DNA from: Desulfovibrio piger
GTDB lineage: Bacteria; Desulfobacterota; Desulfovibrionia; Desulfovibrionales; Desulfovibrionaceae
NCBI RefSeq assembly: GCF_951793255.1
Contig: NZ_OX636706.1
Span: 3,017,809 to 3,081,808, forward strand
Direction of reading: 5' to 3'
Length of the DNA: 64,000 nucleotides
A program made the position numbers and the translations under genes. The notes beneath the pieces were generated by a model that was not told the origin of the DNA, made no database searches, and was given only the letters and a program-made list of their open reading frames with translations. Shown here piece after piece: positions 62,594-64,000 of this stretch. Position 1 is the first letter of the stretch, and every line of letters begins with the position of its first letter.

Positions 62594-62779
62594 TTACCAG
62601 CTGGATTTACGCACACCGGGCAGTTCGCCGCGCAGGGCCATGTTGCGGAAGCAGATACGGCAGATGCCGAACTGGCGCATGAAGGCCCGGGGACGCCCGC
62701 AGATGGGGCAACGATTGTAGGCGCGGGAGCTGAACTTGGGCTTACGGGAAGCCTTCACTTCAAGAGCGGTACGGGACAT
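62594..62779 (-). CDS. rpsN: 30S ribosomal protein S14, zinc type
   Basis: 61 aa with CPICGRP and CRICFRN, the zinc-binding short form. [16 protein letters not shown] start; the longer open frame to 62863 lies in rplE. Last gene of the upstream half of the divided operon. Confidence 0.97.
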   Translation of the reverse strand: MSRTALEVKASRKPKFSSRAYNRCPICGRPRAFMRQFGICRICFRNMALRGELPGVRKSSW

Positions 62780-62789
62780 AGCTCTACTC

Positions 62790-63329
62790 CTACTTGCGGA
62801 ACGGCATGCCCAGCTGGTCCAGAAGGAACTTGCCTTCCTTGTCCGTGGTCGCCGAGGTGACAATGGTGATGTTCATGCCCTTGGGGTTTTCCACACGGTC
62901 AGCTTCCATTTCGGGGAAGATGGTGTGTTCCTTGATGCCCAGGGTAAAGTTGCCGCGACCATCAAAACCACGGTCCGGGATACCGCGGAAGTCACGCACG
63001 CGGGGCAGGGCAAAGTTCATCAGCTTGTCCAGGAAGTCCCACATACGATCCTTGCGCAGGGTGACGCGAGCCCCGATGGGCATGCCTTCACGCAGCTTGA
63101 AGGAAGCGATGGACTTCTTGGCGCGGGTAACCACGGCCTTCTGTCCGGCGATGGCGGTCAGTTCCGCCACGGCTTCTTCCATCAGCTTGTTGTTCTGGCT
63201 GGCGGCGCCGAGACCGATGTTCAGAGAGATCTTCTCGATGCCGGGCAGTTGCATGGAGGAGGAGTAGTTGAACTCCTTCTGCAGTACCGGAACCACTTTC
63301 TCTCTATAAATCTTTTCAAGGCGTGTCAT
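62790..63329 (-). CDS. rplE: 50S ribosomal protein L5
   Basis: 179 aa, as in E. coli. [35 protein letters not shown] and RDFRGI are diagnostic. 5S rRNA contact. Between rplX and rpsN. Confidence 0.98.
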   Translation of the reverse strand: MTRLEKIYREKVVPVLQKEFNYSSSMQLPGIEKISLNIGLGAASQNNKLMEEAVAELTAIAGQKAVVTRAKKSIASFKLREGMPIGARVTLRKDRMWDFLDKLMNFALPRVRDFRGIPDRGFDGRGNFTLGIKEHTIFPEMEADRVENPKGMNITIVTSATTDKEGKFLLDQLGMPFRK

Positions 63330-63338
63330 CGTATCACC

Positions 63339-63671
63339 TTATTCCATAACTTCGTTGCACTTCTTGCAGAAGCGCACTTTTTTCTGCTTGCCTTCGGACT
63401 CAATGTACTTGTAGCCCACCTTGGTCGGCTTGGCGCAAGCGGAGCACACCACCATCACGTTGGACACGTGGATGGGCATTTCCTTTTCCACGATGCCACC
63501 GGGCTGCTGGGCATAGGGGTTGGGGCGCATGTGGCGCTTGGCCACGTTCACCTTTTCCACCAGCACGCGGTCCTTCTTGGGAAGAACCTTGAGCACCTTG
63601 CCGATCTTGCCCGCGTCCTTGCCGGTGATGACCATCACCTTGTCGTCCTTGCGGATGCGATACGTTTTCAT
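63339..63671 (-). CDS. rplX: 50S ribosomal protein L24
   Basis: 110 aa from [15 protein letters not shown]. The KOW segment is [18 protein letters not shown]; four cysteines in the second half (CSAC, CKKC) form a zinc ribbon seen in some L24 proteins. Two ATGs stand close together; the second is chosen because AGGAG abuts the first and is six bases from the second. Confidence 0.96.
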   Translation of the reverse strand: MKTYRIRKDDKVMVITGKDAGKIGKVLKVLPKKDRVLVEKVNVAKRHMRPNPYAQQPGGIVEKEMPIHVSNVMVVCSACAKPTKVGYKYIESEGKQKKVRFCKKCNEVME

Positions 63672-63680
63672 AGTCATCTC

Positions 63681-64000
63681 CTACAGCACTTCGGGGGCAA
63701 GAGAAATGATCTTCATGAAGTTGGCGGCGCGCAGCTCACGAGCGACGGGTCCGAAGATACGGGTACCCACGGGTTCGCCCTGGTTGGAGAGCAGGACAGC
63801 GGCGTTGCCGTCGAACTTGATGTAGGAGCCGTCCATGCGACGCACTTCCTTGGCAGTGCGCACGATAACGGCCTTCATGACGTCGCCTTTCTTGACCTTG
63901 CTGTGGGGCATGGCTTCCTTGACGGACACGACGATGATGTCGCCCACGGAAGCGTAACGGCGGTGGGAACCACCGAGCACCTTGATGCAGGCCACCTTTT
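63681..64000 (-). CDS. rplN: 50S ribosomal protein L14 (5' end outside window)
   Basis: About 106 residues visible of about 122. [29 protein letters not shown] and [13 protein letters not shown] are diagnostic of L14. The N-terminus lies beyond base 64000. Upstream neighbour of rplX as in other spc operons. Confidence 0.97.
   Translation of the reverse strand, partial: KVACIKVLGGSHRRYASVGDIIVVSVKEAMPHSKVKKGDVMKAVIVRTAKEVRRMDGSYIKFDGNAAVLLSNQGEPVGTRIFGPVARELRAANFMKIISLAPEVL

Noticed and set aside
63339..63370. GTTGCACTTCTTG near the end of rplX resembling the phage promoter core
   Set aside because: It lies in a coding sequence of the host, lacks the ATTAGG part and the GGAAGA start, and is explained by the protein code.

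Overview
The window is a GC-rich chromosomal segment that looks like a Desulfovibrio-type sulfate reducer (Desulfovibrionaceae). The evidence is gene order and protein style: mqnA facing lon-clpX-clpP-tig, a selenoprotein SelD, and an spc/alpha ribosomal cluster. No 16S gene is present, so the genus is inferred. About 43.2 kb in the middle (8105-51385) is a T7-type temperate podovirus prophage. It sits in a tRNA-Leu(UAG) gene and is bounded by a perfect 56-bp direct repeat.

Left flank (1-8104): mqnA (menaquinone by the futalosine route) on the plus strand converges on the protein quality-control cluster lon, clpX, clpP, tig on the minus strand, with two strong terminator hairpins between. Before integration the tRNA-Leu gene would have lain directly upstream of tig. 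The phage now separates them, leaving the displaced 3' part of the tRNA at attL and a complete tRNA at attR.

Prophage (8105-51385), almost all on the plus strand and in T7 order: single-subunit RNA polymerase; a small unknown protein; ssDNA-binding protein (gp2.5); endonuclease I (gp3); primase-helicase (gp4); an antirepressor; DNA polymerase (gp5) split in its catalytic motif C by a group I intron carrying an HNH endonuclease; 5'-3' exonuclease (gp6); a nucleotide-metabolism block (DUF3310, MazG-like, P-loop kinase, anaerobic RNR NrdD/NrdG); then the virion genes (gp7.3-like, portal, scaffold, capsid, gp11, gp12, internal proteins gp13-16, tail fibre), endolysin/holin and terminase. An AT-rich accessory arm follows (44.3-51.1 kb) with an HTH protein, palindromic operators, ArdA antirestriction, tiny membrane proteins, a second antirepressor and a tyrosine integrase. 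If the prophage circularises, this arm lies just upstream of the RNA polymerase gene, where T7 keeps its early genes including the ocr antirestriction gene.

Seven copies of a motif (ATTAGGTTGCACTA then about GTGGAAGA), resembling the SP6 promoter, occur only in the prophage and all face the reading direction. They are candidate promoters of the phage polymerase: three in tandem after the polymerase gene, one at the exonuclease gene, one at the end of the late operon, one before the second antirepressor, and one at the integrase stop pointing across attP. In the prophage this last one is cut off from the polymerase gene; in the circle it would read toward it.

Right flank (51386-64000): selD, with an in-frame UGA (selenocysteine) and a SECIS-like hairpin, then the minus-strand ribosomal cluster rplN-rplX-rplE-rpsN // rpsH-rplF-rplR-rpsE-rpmD-rplO-secY-map-rpmJ-rpsM-rpsK-rpsD-rpoA-rplQ. 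Between rpsN and rpsH the spc operon is opened by about 1.2 kb holding an IS200-like transposase, tetraloop hairpins and a putative terminator, with a candidate promoter just before rpsH.
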